From: Acetobacter suratthaniensis
GTDB taxonomy: Bacteria; Pseudomonadota; Alphaproteobacteria; Acetobacterales; Acetobacteraceae
DNA length: 64,000 nt
Direction of reading: 5' to 3'
Assembly (NCBI RefSeq): GCF_017377745.1
Contig: NZ_JAFVMG010000009.1
Coordinates: forward strand, 1 to 64,000
Below the pieces are notes generated by a model. The model had not been told where the DNA came from. It did no database searches and was given only the letters and a program-made list of their open reading frames with translations. Shown piece by piece: positions 36,997 through 45,761 of this stretch (positions are counted from its first letter, which is position 1; the number at the start of each line of letters is the position of its first letter). The translations under genes were made by a program, and so were the position numbers.

Positions 36997-38808
36997 ATGC
37001 TTTCAGACATTACGATACCGAACCGGGCAGACCGCCCCGTTCCTTCCCGCACGCCCCGGCCTGCCATCCTGCCCCCCACTGGGCGAGCCAGCCTTCTGCA
37101 CAACATACGTGCCGGACTGATGACTGGCAGCGCACTGGTGCTGCTGGCAACCGGCATGGCGCATGCCGATAGCCCCGCCACACTGGATTCGCTGGAAAAA
37201 GCCCATTTTCAGGCTGAATGGGCCGATAGCCCGGTCAGTGCGACCCAGCTTGGCATCCACACCACCGACAGCCTGCTGGACAATACCAGCCTGGCGGCCA
37301 TTAACGCCCGCACCGACCGCCTGCATGCCGAACGCACGGCACTGGCAGCGCTCGATGTCTCTGCCCTGCCACCCGACAGGCAGGATGACCGCGACATCCT
37401 GCTGGGGGAAATTGACCTCAGCCTGATCGAAAACGAACAGGTTCAGCCCTTTCTCCATAACCCGGATTTTTATATCTCTCTGGCCACGGACGGACTTTAC
37501 AGTCTGGTGGACAGAAACTTCGCCCCCGCCGCCGACCGTCTGCGCGCCGTCATTGCACGTGAGCGCCAGATTCCGGGCCTGCTGGCAACCGGCGAGGCAC
37601 AGCTGACGCATGTGCCCGACATTTTTATTGAAATCGCACAGGAAGATCTGACCGGAGCACTCAGCTTCGTGGAACAGGTTATTCCCGCCGTTTTTGACAC
37701 CATTCCCGACCGCAAGGCGCGGGCCGAACTGCGGGCCAGCACGAAAAGCGCGCTGGCCGCCCTGAACGCCTATCAGCGTTATCTTGGCACGCTCAAACCC
37801 GATGGCACCTTCGCTCTGGGGGCTGACACGCTCAGCGCCATGCTGGCCACCGAAGGCGTGCAGAGCCCGCTTGATCAGGTGGTAGCCGCAGGCCGCGACC
37901 AGCTCCGCCACGATCAGGCCGCCCTTGATGATGCCGCACGCGCCGTCAATCCGCTGCACCCCGAACGCGCGCTGGACAACCTGCGCCGCGACCACACCTT
38001 TCCTGATGGGCTGATCCCTCTGGTTCAGAACCAGTTGGTCGATGCCCAGCGTTTTGTCGTGGCGCACAAGCTGGTGACACTCCCGGCCATGACGCTGCCG
38101 ATCGTCACCAGCACGCCCTCCTTCGAGCGTTCGCTCATTACCGCCGCCACCGACTGGCCCGGCCCGTTCGAGCGCGTGGCGACAACATCCTATTACTACA
38201 TCACCCCCATAACACTGGGCGCAAACCCCGAGAGTATTGAGGCGGCAATGGGGGATGCCAACACCCCCACCATGCTCAACACCACCGTACACGAGGCCAT
38301 GCCGGGGCATTTTGTGCAGGGGCTATATCTGCGGGCCAACCCGCAATGGTCGCTCACCCGCAAAAGCGCTCAGTCTTACGCCACAACCGAAGGCTGGGCG
38401 CATTATGTGGAGCAGATGATGGTGGAGCAGGGCTTTCATGGTGCTACGCCACGCCTGCATCTGGCCCAGCTACAGGACGCCCTGCTGCGTGACTGCCGCT
38501 TTCTGGTGGCCTTTGGCCTGCATACCCAGAACATGAGTGTGCAGGACGCCACCGCCCTGATGCAGCACGAATGCTACCAAAGCCCCGATGCCGCCTACAA
38601 GGAAGCCCGCCGGGGTACGATGGACCCCGGCTATTACGCCTATCTGCTAGGCAAGCTGATGATCCTGCACCTGCGCGCGGATATGCAGAAAACCGCCGGA
38701 AAGGACTTTTCGCTACGGGCCTTCCATGATGGCCTGCTCAGCCGTGGGCTGGTGCCCATGCGTTTTATCCGCCGGGAAATGACCGGCCATGACGGCCCGG
38801 CCCTGTAA
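36997..38808 (+). CDS. DUF885 family protein, probable secreted metallopeptidase
   Basis: The 603 residues include an N-terminal signal-like segment (MTGSALVLLATGMAHA, about 42-57) preceded by an unusually long basic leader; a start at 37120 would give a shorter leader. The DUF885 hallmark H432-E-A-M-P-G-H438 in TVHEAMPGHFVQGLYL is a gluzincin-type zinc site, with further conserved TEGWAHYVEQMM and RRGTMDPGYYAYLLGKL. Peptidase activity on an unknown substrate is inferred from this motif. Transcribed alone, ending before a strong terminator. Confidence 0.9.
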   Translation: MLSDITIPNRADRPVPSRTPRPAILPPTGRASLLHNIRAGLMTGSALVLLATGMAHADSPATLDSLEKAHFQAEWADSPVSATQLGIHTTDSLLDNTSLAAINARTDRLHAERTALAALDVSALPPDRQDDRDILLGEIDLSLIENEQVQPFLHNPDFYISLATDGLYSLVDRNFAPAADRLRAVIARERQIPGLLATGEAQLTHVPDIFIEIAQEDLTGALSFVEQVIPAVFDTIPDRKARAELRASTKSALAALNAYQRYLGTLKPDGTFALGADTLSAMLATEGVQSPLDQVVAAGRDQLRHDQAALDDAARAVNPLHPERALDNLRRDHTFPDGLIPLVQNQLVDAQRFVVAHKLVTLPAMTLPIVTSTPSFERSLITAATDWPGPFERVATTSYYYITPITLGANPESIEAAMGDANTPTMLNTTVHEAMPGHFVQGLYLRANPQWSLTRKSAQSYATTEGWAHYVEQMMVEQGFHGATPRLHLAQLQDALLRDCRFLVAFGLHTQNMSVQDATALMQHECYQSPDAAYKEARRGTMDPGYYAYLLGKLMILHLRADMQKTAGKDFSLRAFHDGLLSRGLVPMRFIRREMTGHDGPAL

Positions 38809-38872
38809 CCCTAACCCCTTGCGGGCCGCAGGGCTGCCTCTGCACGGGGGGTAGCCCGTGCACCGGGCCATG

Positions 38873-38907
38873 AAAAAAGGCGTCGCGGAAACCGCGACGC
38901 CTTTTTT
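38873..38907. terminator. Strong bidirectional terminator
   Basis: A 16-bp perfect stem, AAAAAAGGCGTCGCGG with CCGCGACGCCTTTTTT around AAA, lies between the convergent DUF885 and rpsA genes. Confidence 0.95.
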
Positions 38908-38973
38908 GCACTCAAGCCAGACTGGCCTGCACCAGCCAGCGCCGGGGTTGCCCCCGGCACCAGCCGATCAGGA

Positions 38974-40692
38974 TCAGCCTTCGCCTTCGGTGTTACGACG
39001 ACGGATCGCCGCACCCAGAATATCACCGAGGGACGCGCCGCTGTCAGCGGAGCCGTAGTCGTTGATAGCCTGCTTGTCTTCTTCCATCTCGCGGCCCTTG
39101 ATGGTCAGGGCCACTTTGCGGGCGGCGCGGTCAACGGACACCACCTTGGCATCCACGCGCTCACCAACCGCGAAGCGCTCGGGGCGCTGCTCGGCCTTGT
39201 CGCGAGCCAGTTCCGCACGGCGGATAAAGCCGCTCAGAACTTCGTCCACCTTCACTTCGATCCCGTTGGTCTGCACAGCCGTCACGATGCAGGTGACGAT
39301 GGCGCCCTTCTGGATGGTCGCGAGGGCATCGGCTGCGGGGTCTTCCTGAAGCTGCTTGATACCGAGAGAGATGCGCTCTTTCTCGACATCCACGTCCAGA
39401 ACCTTGGCCTTCACGACCTGGCCCTTTTCGTAGTGCTTCATGGCGTCTTCGCCAGCTTCGTCCCAAGACAGGTCGGACATGTGAACCATGCCGTCGATAT
39501 CCGCGGACAGGCCGATGAACAGGCCGAATTCCGTGATGTTGCGGATTTCGCCTTCCACGGTCGAACCGACCTTGTACTCTTCGGCGAACTGCTCCCACGG
39601 GTTGCGCTGAACCTGCTTGAGGCCCAGAGAGATGCGGCGCTTGGCGCTGTCCACATCCAGAACCATCACGTCCACTTCCTGAGAGGTCGCAACGATCTTG
39701 CCGGGGTGGACGTTCTTCTTCGTCCAGGACATTTCGGAGACGTGCACCAGACCTTCGACGCCCGGCTCCAGCTCAACGAACGCGCCGTAGTCGGTGATGT
39801 TCGTCACGCGGCCCGTGAAGCGCGCACCCGGCGGGTACTTCAGCGCCACGTTCTCCCACGGATCAGCTTCAAGCTGCTTCATACCCAGCGAGATACGCTG
39901 CGTGTCGGAGTTGAAGCGGATCACCTGCACGCGCACGGGCTGGCCGATCTGCAGGGCTTCGGACGGGTGGTTGATGCGCTTCCATGCGATATCGGTCACA
40001 TGCAGCAGGCCATCGACGCCACCCAGATCCACGAACGCGCCGTAGTCGGTGATGTTCTTGACCACGCCATCGAGGATCATGCCTTCGGTCAGGCCCTGGA
40101 TCAGCTCGCTGCGCTGTTCGGCGCGGGTTTCTTCCAGAACGGCGCGACGCGACACAACGATGTTGCCACGCGCACGATCCATTTTCAGGATCTGGAAAGG
40201 CTGGGGAACACCCATCAGCGGGCCGACATCGCGCACGGGGCGGATATCCACCTGGCTGCCGGGCAGGAACGCCATGGCGCCACCCAGATCAACCGTAAAG
40301 CCGCCCTTGACGCGACCATAGATGGTGCCGTTCACGCGCTGGTTGGCCTCGAACGCCTTTTCCAGGCTGGTCCAGGCTTCCTCGCGGCGGGCCTTTTCGC
40401 GGGACAGAACGATGCTGCCGTCACGGTCTTCGTACCGTTCGACATACAGTTCCACCACGTCGCCGGGCTGGATTTCAGGCTTGACGCCCGGGGGGGCGAA
40501 TTCGCGCAGGGCCACGCGGCCTTCGCTCTTCAGGCCGACATCAACGATCGCGTAATCATCCGTCAGACGGACGATACGGCCACGGACAACGGACCCGTCG
40601 AAGCCGGTGTCGCGGCCCAGGGTTTCATCAAGAAGGGATGCAAAATCTTCGCCGCGGAAATGATCCGTGGCATCAAGGGTGGCTGAAGCCAT
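38974..40692 (-). CDS. rpsA: 30S ribosomal protein S1
   Basis: Ribosomal protein that binds mRNA leaders. The 572 residues contain six S1 (OB-fold) repeats from about residue 32 onward, each with the G-x-V-x-(N/D)-I-T-(D/E)-(Y/F)-G-(A/L)-F type core, for example GVVKNITDYGAFVDLGGVDG and GRVTNITDYGAFVELEPGVEG. The length is standard for alphaproteobacteria. A terminator separates it from cmk upstream, so it should have its own promoter and a long leader, consistent with self-regulation known for S1. Confidence 0.98.
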   Translation of the reverse strand: MASATLDATDHFRGEDFASLLDETLGRDTGFDGSVVRGRIVRLTDDYAIVDVGLKSEGRVALREFAPPGVKPEIQPGDVVELYVERYEDRDGSIVLSREKARREEAWTSLEKAFEANQRVNGTIYGRVKGGFTVDLGGAMAFLPGSQVDIRPVRDVGPLMGVPQPFQILKMDRARGNIVVSRRAVLEETRAEQRSELIQGLTEGMILDGVVKNITDYGAFVDLGGVDGLLHVTDIAWKRINHPSEALQIGQPVRVQVIRFNSDTQRISLGMKQLEADPWENVALKYPPGARFTGRVTNITDYGAFVELEPGVEGLVHVSEMSWTKKNVHPGKIVATSQEVDVMVLDVDSAKRRISLGLKQVQRNPWEQFAEEYKVGSTVEGEIRNITEFGLFIGLSADIDGMVHMSDLSWDEAGEDAMKHYEKGQVVKAKVLDVDVEKERISLGIKQLQEDPAADALATIQKGAIVTCIVTAVQTNGIEVKVDEVLSGFIRRAELARDKAEQRPERFAVGERVDAKVVSVDRAARKVALTIKGREMEEDKQAINDYGSADSGASLGDILGAAIRRRNTEGEG

Positions 40693-41076
40693 GTGTAACC
40701 GTTAATCCTGCACCGAACCGGCACCCATACTGGGCCGGGCGGGCTGTTCCTGCGCCCCGCTTCACGCGGCACGTCTTGCCTGACCAGCAGGCGGGAGCCT
40801 TCCCCCACCGCTGTCTTGCAGGCCTTGTCCATGCCGGCCACATAGGCGGCCGACCCTGACTGCCCGTATCAATTCGGGCAAACCATGATTGCACAGAGAC
40901 CACGCGGGCAGGGTTTGTCAACTCAAACAAGCGGGGGCGAGGCATTCCTTCGCCCCCGCTTCTGCCTACAGGCTGAAAGCCCGTGTCCTGCGCGGGGGAA
41001 ATACCCAGAACCGCCCGAGCGTTCAGGCCGGTGCCCCGGCCTGCCGCCAGCCATGCCGCAGGCTATGGCCAGCGCG
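40693..41076. other. rpsA leader and promoter region
   Basis: There is no gene here. On the minus strand it holds, in order, the cmk terminator, a TTGACA hexamer (plus-strand TGTCAA at 40916-40921) without an obvious -10 partner, and a hairpin TGCCCG/CGGGCA at 40860-40879. About 200 bases of leader lead to rpsA. The length and structure fit an autoregulated S1 leader. Confidence 0.5.
40931..40959 (-). terminator. Terminator after cmk
   Basis: GCGGGGGCGA (40931-40940) pairs with TCGCCCCCGC (40950-40959). On the minus strand the stem is followed by TTGTTTGAG, ending the aroA-cmk transcript ahead of rpsA. Confidence 0.75.
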
Positions 41077-41757
41077 TCAGCCTGCTGGCTGTCCGGCGAG
41101 TCGCGCCCGGGCCAGACGCAGCGCTTCAGCCAGCACGGCGGCTGCATCCAGCGTATCGGTTTCAATTACGCAGGCATCGTCCGCAATGCACAGCGGAGCC
41201 GTTTCGCGCCCGGCATCCGCCGCATCGCGCGCGCGCAGGGTTTCTTCCATGTCTGCCAGCTTCTGCCGGGCATCCGGGGCGGTGGCATCCCCCCCCATTT
41301 GCAGAAAGCGGCGCAGCGCCCGCGTAGCGGGGGAGGCGGTAATGAACAGCTTGAAATCCGCATCGGGGAAAATCACCGTGCCGATGTCACGCCCGTCCAG
41401 CACCGCGCCGCGCTCACGCGCAAAACGGCGCTGGGTTTCCACCAACGCTGCGCGCACCAGCGGTTGTGCCGCCACCTTGCTGGCCGCAACGGCCACTTCG
41501 GGGGCACGCAGGTCTGGGCGGCGCAGGGCTTCGGGGCTGAGTGTCTGGGCAATATCCTGCGCGGGGTCTGCCGGATCACGCCCTGCATCAAGGGCCAGAC
41601 GCCCCACCGCGCGGTACAGCAGCCCGGTATCAAGGTAAGGCAGGCCCAATGCTTCGGCCAGACGCCGGGCCAGCGTGCCCTTGCCCGCCGCGGCCGGGCC
41701 ATCCACCGCAATAACGGGGCCACCACGCACCATGCCGTTATCGTGTGTGCTGCTCAT
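41077..41757 (-). CDS. cmk: Cytidylate kinase
   Basis: Phosphorylates CMP and dCMP. The 226 residues hold the P-loop AVDGPAAAGKGTLARRLAE (about 17-35), the GLPYLDTGLLYRAVG substrate motif and LDGRDIGTVIFPDADFKLFI, all typical of bacterial CMP kinase. Its ATG overlaps the stop of aroA (ATGA). The order aroA-cmk-rpsA is standard in alphaproteobacteria. Confidence 0.97.
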   Translation of the reverse strand: MSSTHDNGMVRGGPVIAVDGPAAAGKGTLARRLAEALGLPYLDTGLLYRAVGRLALDAGRDPADPAQDIAQTLSPEALRRPDLRAPEVAVAASKVAAQPLVRAALVETQRRFARERGAVLDGRDIGTVIFPDADFKLFITASPATRALRRFLQMGGDATAPDARQKLADMEETLRARDAADAGRETAPLCIADDACVIETDTLDAAAVLAEALRLARARLAGQPAG

Positions 41758-43106
41758 TGTGCAAACCCCGCGCCAAGCTGGTTCATGAGCGTAAGATAGC
41801 CGGGGAAGCTGGTGTCGATGAACGCGGTATCATCAATCCGCACGGGCTTTTCAGCCACCAACCCCATAACGGACGCACTCATGGCCAACCGGTGGTCCAT
41901 ATGGGTTGTAACCAGCCCGCCGCCGGGTATGGCGCCTGCGGTGCCATGCACCACAAGGTCATCCCCCTCCACCTCGGCACGCACGCCGTTTTCGCGTAGC
42001 AGGGCGACAGTCGCGGAAAGGCGATCACTTTCCTTCACCCGCAGTTCTTCCAGCCCGCAAAAGCGCGAAATGCCTGTGGCATGAGCGGCGGCCACGGCCA
42101 GCACCGGGTATTCATCAATCATGGAGGGGGCGCGGGCAGCAGGCACCACCACGCCATGCAGGGCAGAGGCGCGCACACGCAGGTCGCCTACCGGCTCCCC
42201 GCCGGAGGACGCCTTTTCCACCACATCAACCTGTGCGCCCATTTCCATAAGCGTGGTGAACAGCCCTGTGCGGAGCGGGTTAAGCCCCACATCCGTCAGG
42301 GTAATGTCCGACCCCGGCACCAGCAGGGCCGCCACCAGCGGAAAGGCTGCGGAGGACGGATCAGCCGGGACAAACAGCCCGCCCTGCGGCGCCACCAGAT
42401 CGGGGCGGCCTTCAAGCCGGATGATACGCCCCCCTTCCGGGGTGGTTTCAACCTCTACCGTTGCGCCGAAATAACGCAGCATGTTTTCGGTATGATCACG
42501 CGTGGGCACGGGTTCTTCCACCCGGGTGGTGCCGGTGGCGTTCAGCCCGGCCAGCAGCACGGCGGATTTGACCTGCGCCGAGGCCACCGGCAGGCGGTAG
42601 TCCAGTGCTGGCGGGTTAGCCTGCCCCCGGATAGCCAGCGGTAGCCGCCCGCCCTCGCGGGTAATGAAAGTTGCCCCCGTGGCGGCCAGCGGGTCTGTTA
42701 CGCGCCGCATGGGCCTGCGGCGCAGACTGGCATCGCCCGTCATGACCGAAGCCATGCCGTGGCTGGCCAGAATGCCCGACAGCAGGCGGGCCGCCGTGCC
42801 GGAATTGCCCATGTCGAGCACATCCTCCGGCTCGCTCAGATGCCCGACTCCCGGCCCGGACACGATCCAGACGGCACCCTGCTGCTCTACCTGCGCGCCG
42901 AGTGCGCGCATGGCGGCGGCAGTACGCAGCACGTCCTCACCTTCGAGCAGGTGATGGATCGTGGTCTGCCCGCGCGCGAGAGCGGCAAACATGAGCGCAC
43001 GATGGCTGATGGATTTGTCACCCGGCACACGGATGACCCCACACAGCGGGGCAGCAGGACGCGCCACACTAAGCGGACGGGAGGCGGAAGCAGGTGCATG
43101 TGTCAT
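41754..43106 (-). CDS. aroA: 3-phosphoshikimate 1-carboxyvinyltransferase (EPSP synthase)
   Basis: Sixth step of the shikimate pathway: joins phosphoenolpyruvate to shikimate-3-phosphate. The 450 residues contain VPGDKSISHRALMFAALA near the start, LDMGNSGTAARLLSGIL, DPSSAAFPLVAALL, and RVKESDRLSATVALLRENG, all family signatures. The set resembles class II bacterial enzymes (GNSGTAAR, RPMRRVTDPL). Start 43106 has AGGGT directly upstream; twelve codons further out are open but unneeded. First gene of the aroA-cmk pair. Confidence 0.97.
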   Translation of the reverse strand: MTHAPASASRPLSVARPAAPLCGVIRVPGDKSISHRALMFAALARGQTTIHHLLEGEDVLRTAAAMRALGAQVEQQGAVWIVSGPGVGHLSEPEDVLDMGNSGTAARLLSGILASHGMASVMTGDASLRRRPMRRVTDPLAATGATFITREGGRLPLAIRGQANPPALDYRLPVASAQVKSAVLLAGLNATGTTRVEEPVPTRDHTENMLRYFGATVEVETTPEGGRIIRLEGRPDLVAPQGGLFVPADPSSAAFPLVAALLVPGSDITLTDVGLNPLRTGLFTTLMEMGAQVDVVEKASSGGEPVGDLRVRASALHGVVVPAARAPSMIDEYPVLAVAAAHATGISRFCGLEELRVKESDRLSATVALLRENGVRAEVEGDDLVVHGTAGAIPGGGLVTTHMDHRLAMSASVMGLVAEKPVRIDDTAFIDTSFPGYLTLMNQLGAGFAQ

Positions 43107-43411
43107 ACCCTGTTCATTCCGGCGCACGCGCACGCAAGTCAATCCGCCACAGGAGGGTTACGCCATAAAAAACCCGCCTTGCACGCAGCGGCAGCAACAT
43201 GGCAGGCATGGAAAAATGCACATCCTCCCACCTTCGGGTTTGACATGAGCGCGCACACAATGGCATTTGGCCTCGCTCTAGCGTCCGGTCGATTCTCACC
43301 GACTGCACGCCCTTGTGGCGGCCCGGCGGACTTGACCGTATTTTCCGGGGGTATGTGCCCCCTTCCTTGTTTGATCAGACATCCTTCTGATCAGGATCGA
43401 CAGGTAGCAAG
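43107..43411. other. Divergent promoter region between aroA and the TIGR02300 gene
   Basis: There is no gene in this 305-base gap. A TTGACA hexamer at 43240-43245 (plus strand) could serve the TIGR02300 gene, but no good -10 hexamer follows at normal spacing. No recognised operator or RNA gene is present. Confidence 0.4.
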
Positions 43412-43744
43412 ATGACCCAGCCCGATCTCGGCACCAAACGCGTCTGCGTCTCCTGCGGTGCCCGCTTTTACGATCTGAGCCGCGTTCCCGCAGTTTGCCC
43501 CAAATGCGGAACTGAACAGCCCGCTCTGGTGCCCCGCCTGCGCCGCAGCGTGGACAGCCTGTCGGCCAGCACGGCAAGCGTGGCCCCCGTCAAGAAGAAG
43601 GATGACGAGGATATCGATCTCGACACCGATACCGACGACGAAGATGATGACGTGATGGAAGATTCGACCGATCTGGACGATGACGACGACGACATCAGCT
43701 CCGATATCGATGTCAGCTCCGATTCCGAAGACCACGAATCCTGA
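43412..43744 (+). CDS. TIGR02300 (FYDLN acid) family protein
   Basis: Alphaproteobacterial family of unknown function. The 110 residues begin with a zinc-ribbon-like set of cysteines C12, C15, C29 and C32 around the family motif ARFYDLSRVPAVCPKCG. The second half is extremely acidic: about 30 Asp/Glu in the last 50 residues. The location beside aroA is conserved in this class. The terminator that follows marks it as a single-gene unit. Confidence 0.93.
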   Translation: MTQPDLGTKRVCVSCGARFYDLSRVPAVCPKCGTEQPALVPRLRRSVDSLSASTASVAPVKKKDDEDIDLDTDTDDEDDDVMEDSTDLDDDDDDISSDIDVSSDSEDHES

Positions 43745-43831
43745 CATACACCGCCTGACCCACACCCGGCCCTGACGCTGTGTTCGCTCTGAACCAACCG
43801 TAAAACGGGTGTGAACAAAACGGCGTTATCC

Positions 43832-43864
43832 AGCCTGACCATGCACAATGGTCAGGCTTTTTTT
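43832..43864 (+). terminator. Terminator after the TIGR02300 gene
   Basis: AGCCTGACCAT (43832-43842) pairs with ATGGTCAGGCT (43848-43858), followed by a T-run to 43864. Confidence 0.92.
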
Positions 43865-43981
43865 GTGTCTGTTTTTGGGGACACTCCATGCCAGACAGCA
43901 ATCGCGCCCGCGCCCTGCCCGCTCTCCGCCTGAACACATTTTCAGGTTTCCATCGCTCCGGCTCTGTGAGAGCCTGCCCGC

Positions 43982-45058
43982 ATGTCTGACCCTGCTTCCC
44001 CTCCGCCGCCCGGCATTGCTCTTGCCCTGTTTTCTGCTCTGCTGTTTGGCGCCAGCACCCCACTCGCCAAACTGTTGCTGGGGGCAACCAGCCCGCTCAT
44101 GCTGGCAGGGCTGCTTTATCTGGGTTCCGGTCTTGGGCTTCTGGCCCTGCGTACCGCAGCGCGCCACGTAACATGGCTACGTCCGCTACACACACAGGAA
44201 GCGCCCCTGCGCCGGGCTGATCTTGGCTGGCTGGCTCTGGCTGTCATAACCGGAGGCATGGCCGGGCCTGCGCTGCTGATGCTCGGGCTGGCACGCACGG
44301 ATGCAGCCTCGGCCTCGCTGCTGCTCAATCTGGAAGGGCTGGCCACCATGGTCATTGCCTGGGGTGTTTTTCATGAAAACACCGACAGACGGGTCGTGCT
44401 GGGGGCATTCGCCATTCTGGCGGGAGCCTGTGTGCTGTCATGGTCAGGCACGGGCATAACCGCCAGCACCGGTGCACTCCTGATTGCGGGGGCCTGTTTA
44501 TGCTGGGGAGTGGACAACAACGCCACGGCCCGTCTTTCTGGCGCTGACCCAACCCAGATCACGCTTATCAAAGGACTGGTAGCAGGCACGGTCAACCTGT
44601 CTCTCGCTCTGGCTACGGGGGCCAGTCTGCCATCGCCCTCCCTGATACTGGGGGCCGCCCTGACCGGATTTGCAGGATACGGGGCCAGTCTGGTGCTGTT
44701 CATTCTCAGCCTGCGCGCACTCGGGGCCGCACGGTCGGGGGCCTATTTTTCGCTGGCGCCTTTTGCGGGTGCGTGTCTGGCCATTCCGCTGCTGCATGAA
44801 GCCCCCACCCTCCGTCTGGCGCTGGCGGGAGCACTTATGGGGCTGGGCCTGTGGTTACACCTGACCGAGCGGCACGACCATGACCACACGCATGACAGCA
44901 TGGAGCATGAACACAAGCATACGCATGATGCCCACCACCAGCACAGCCACGGCCCCAACGACCCCGTAGGCGAACCCCACACCCATCAGCACCGGCATGG
45001 CGCACTCACGCACCGCCATGCCCATTACCCCGACCTGCATCATCGGCATACGCACTAA
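43982..45058 (+). CDS. EamA/DMT-family permease with histidine-rich C-terminal tail
   Basis: Ten hydrophobic segments arranged as two EamA repeats occupy residues about 8-295 (for example ALALFSALLFGASTPLAKLLLGA, and in repeat two TGALLIAGACLCWGVDNNATARL). The final 63 or so residues hold about 23 histidines in HDHDHTHD-, EHEHKHTHD-, HTHQHRHG- and HRHTH-type runs, placed on the side expected to be cytoplasmic. Such tails are typical of divalent-metal transporters and sensors, so metal export, or metal-sensitive control of transport, is inferred. Most EamA exporters lack this tail. Transcribed alone. Confidence 0.88.
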   Translation: MSDPASPPPPGIALALFSALLFGASTPLAKLLLGATSPLMLAGLLYLGSGLGLLALRTAARHVTWLRPLHTQEAPLRRADLGWLALAVITGGMAGPALLMLGLARTDAASASLLLNLEGLATMVIAWGVFHENTDRRVVLGAFAILAGACVLSWSGTGITASTGALLIAGACLCWGVDNNATARLSGADPTQITLIKGLVAGTVNLSLALATGASLPSPSLILGAALTGFAGYGASLVLFILSLRALGAARSGAYFSLAPFAGACLAIPLLHEAPTLRLALAGALMGLGLWLHLTERHDHDHTHDSMEHEHKHTHDAHHQHSHGPNDPVGEPHTHQHRHGALTHRHAHYPDLHHRHTH

Positions 45059-45115
45059 AAGAGGGTTTTGAGACTCTCCTGCGGCGGCGCTAAAATGGTG
45101 AACGTTTTCCGATGT

Positions 45116-45182
45116 GGTATTTTTTAAAAAAGACGTTGGCTCTTAAAGATTTTTTGAAAAATATTCACCAAAAACTTTTATG
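45116..45182 (-). repeat. AT-rich dispersed intergenic repeat, copy 1
   Basis: Read on the minus strand, it starts ATAAAAGTTTTTGGTG and continues to TTTTTCAAAAAA and a second A/T-run with internal symmetry (TTTTTTAAAAAA). Copy 2, at 52969 on the plus strand, shares the first 16 bases (one inserted T) and the TTTTTCAAAAAA block. Both copies lie between genes in a GC-rich genome. From memory, similar elements are abundant in Komagataeibacter-like genomes. Confidence 0.65.
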
Positions 45183-45352
45183 CGTTTTCTGGGCCCCATT
45201 CAGACTGGTTTTTGAAACACTCTCTGAGCTACTCTGCGAGAATACGCATTTAGAAACTCCTGCCCTCAAAGCAACCCTGAGCCGCTGACCAGCCAAAGCG
45301 GGACGTGATTCAGGAGGCCCTTTCTTTCTTGGATCAAGGCCGGGCTGGGCGG

Positions 45353-45754
45353 TTACGGGTTACCCGGCCGCCGTTCAATTTCCACGCCCACGCCTTCGAT
45401 TTCTTCGAACACATCCAGTTTTTCGATCCGCACCCGTACCACGCGCACGCGCGTATCGGCCAGCACACCTGCGGCGATCCGTTCGGCCAGAGTTTCCACC
45501 AGACGCACATGCCCTTCCGCCACGATCCGGCGGATCAGCACCACCACCTGTTCGTAAGAAACCGTGCGGCTGAGGTCATCCGCTCCAATTTCAAGGTCGG
45601 TTCGGTCATCCACCCCGAACCAGACTGAAATGCGGATACGCTGTGTCACCCCCTGCTCGTGCGGGAACACACCGATATTGGCCTCTATCAGCATGTTGTT
45701 AATGAACAGGCAGCGCAGGGGCGGCTTTTCCACCCAGGGAGCGAAAACGGACAT
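45353..45754 (-). CDS. folB: Dihydroneopterin aldolase
   Basis: Folate-pathway enzyme that cleaves dihydroneopterin. The 133 residues contain CLFINNMLIEANIGVFPHEQGVTQRIRI (about 14-41), a typical FolB opening with the conserved N-I-G-V-(F/Y)-x-x-E. SRTVSYEQVVVLIRRIV and VRLVETLAERIA follow, with the substrate-contacting E in VETLAE. Start 45754 is preferred because the longer frame overlaps the SDR gene. It follows that SDR gene by seven bases, fitting a pterin-related pair. Confidence 0.93.
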   Translation of the reverse strand: MSVFAPWVEKPPLRCLFINNMLIEANIGVFPHEQGVTQRIRISVWFGVDDRTDLEIGADDLSRTVSYEQVVVLIRRIVAEGHVRLVETLAERIAAGVLADTRVRVVRVRIEKLDVFEEIEGVGVEIERRPGNP

Positions 45755-45761
45755 AATTGTT

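Noticed and set aside
37003-38310. 435-codon minus-strand open frame opposite the DUF885 gene
   Set aside because: The plus-strand gene has the HExMPGH zinc motif and a signal sequence; the antisense frame shows no family features.
39433-40686. 417-codon plus-strand open frame opposite rpsA
   Set aside because: It mirrors the repeated S1 domains of rpsA and has no independent support.
40893-40921. Full sigma-70 promoter for rpsA from the TTGACA hexamer
   Set aside because: The hexamer is present on the minus strand, but no acceptable -10 sequence lies 16-18 bases downstream, so only the hexamer is recorded.
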